A stretch of DNA of 32,399 bases from CAYQVO01 sp964421085 (lineage in GTDB: Bacteria; Bdellovibrionota_C; UBA2361; CAYQVO01): contig CAYQVO010000041.1 in the NCBI GenBank assembly GCA_964421085.1, forward strand, positions 1 to 32,399, in the 5' to 3' direction. Of the stretch, positions 32,326-32,399 are shown in pieces. Within the stretch, counting starts at the first letter, position 1, and each line of letters starts with the position of its first letter. Under the pieces are notes generated by a model, which saw only the letters and a list, made by a program, of their open reading frames with translations, did no database searches and was not told the origin of the DNA. Made by a program: the position numbers and the translations under genes.

Positions 32326-32399
32326 AGGCTGCCGCGCGCTTTTGCCTGATGCTGTACCCCGGCTACAGGATGCTGGAGTCTCTTGAAGGGGGGTCAGAG
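32326..32399 (+). other. Right-edge sequence after ftsZ, ending in a possible ribosome-binding site
   Basis: Seventy-four bases after the ftsZ stop with no complete gene. The last bases read AAGGGGGGTCAGAG, a strong Shine-Dalgarno-like run that would fit a gene starting just beyond the window on the same strand. Confidence 0.35.

Noticed and set aside
1..32399. CRISPR arrays, transposases, integrases, phage genes, toxin-antitoxin pairs or defence systems
   Set aside because: I scanned both strands and saw no regularly spaced repeats with spacers, no DDE or tyrosine/serine recombinase motifs and no recognisable defence genes. Most genes here are housekeeping or envelope genes.

Overview
The window is a 32.4 kb piece of a draft (probably metagenome-assembled) chromosome from a Gram-negative bacterium that uses the standard bacterial code. 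Diderm character is inferred from lpxD (lipid A synthesis), FtsQ/FtsA/FtsZ with MurB/MurC, and a TatB/TatC pair. Nothing identifies the phylum; several conserved proteins depart from the textbook versions, which points to an uncultivated lineage. Three runs of N (5050-5059, 20232-20241, 24814-24861) are scaffold gaps. Each lies inside or next to a gene and distorts the reading frame there. No phage, transposase, CRISPR array, rRNA or tRNA was found.

Layout. 1-6713 is an envelope or glycan region: a membrane sulfatase/phosphoglycerol-transferase-like protein translationally coupled to a 65-residue 'YIDPG' membrane microprotein, a GT2-TPR fusion, a GT4 glycosyltransferase, and, beyond a gap, the C-terminal end of what looks like a second GT4 fused to a long TPR array. 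6876-8537 has an HU/IHF-type protein behind a good sigma-70 promoter, an unrecognised 127-residue protein, and a degenerate YjeF-N (NAD(P)H-hydrate epimerase-like) protein. 8695-12737 is an interesting cluster: an aspartate-semialdehyde dehydrogenase homologue lacking the catalytic cysteine (USG-1-like), a two-domain HDOD-like protein, a stand-alone CheY-like receiver, and truA. It resembles the usg-truA neighbourhood of Gammaproteobacteria with a signalling module inserted. 12940-17295 carries dnaE and birA, separated by a striking inverted repeat. 17317-19894 has a methyltransferase gene interrupted by an in-frame TGA where Trp is expected, and a YfhO-like membrane protein. 20070-24231 carries coaX (type III pantothenate kinase), an exported GH18 hydrolase, a DUF4124/DUF5684-like membrane protein and lpxD. 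24232-25865 is a methyltransferase-tatB-tatC operon. 25950-32325 is the division and cell-wall cluster: murC, murB, ftsQ, then an opposite-strand ybaK-type deacylase, then ftsA and ftsZ.

The most notable points are these. FtsZ carries Leu at the last position of the GGGTGTG tubulin signature. The ASADH-like protein lacks its nucleophile and sits near truA. The YjeF-N-like protein has lost its NNGGDG loop. A Trp-to-TGA lesion splits a methyltransferase. Several first-of-operon genes lack Shine-Dalgarno sequences and have -10-like boxes 6-13 nt before the start codon, which suggests leaderless mRNAs. I did not find a clearly new multi-gene defence or mobile system.
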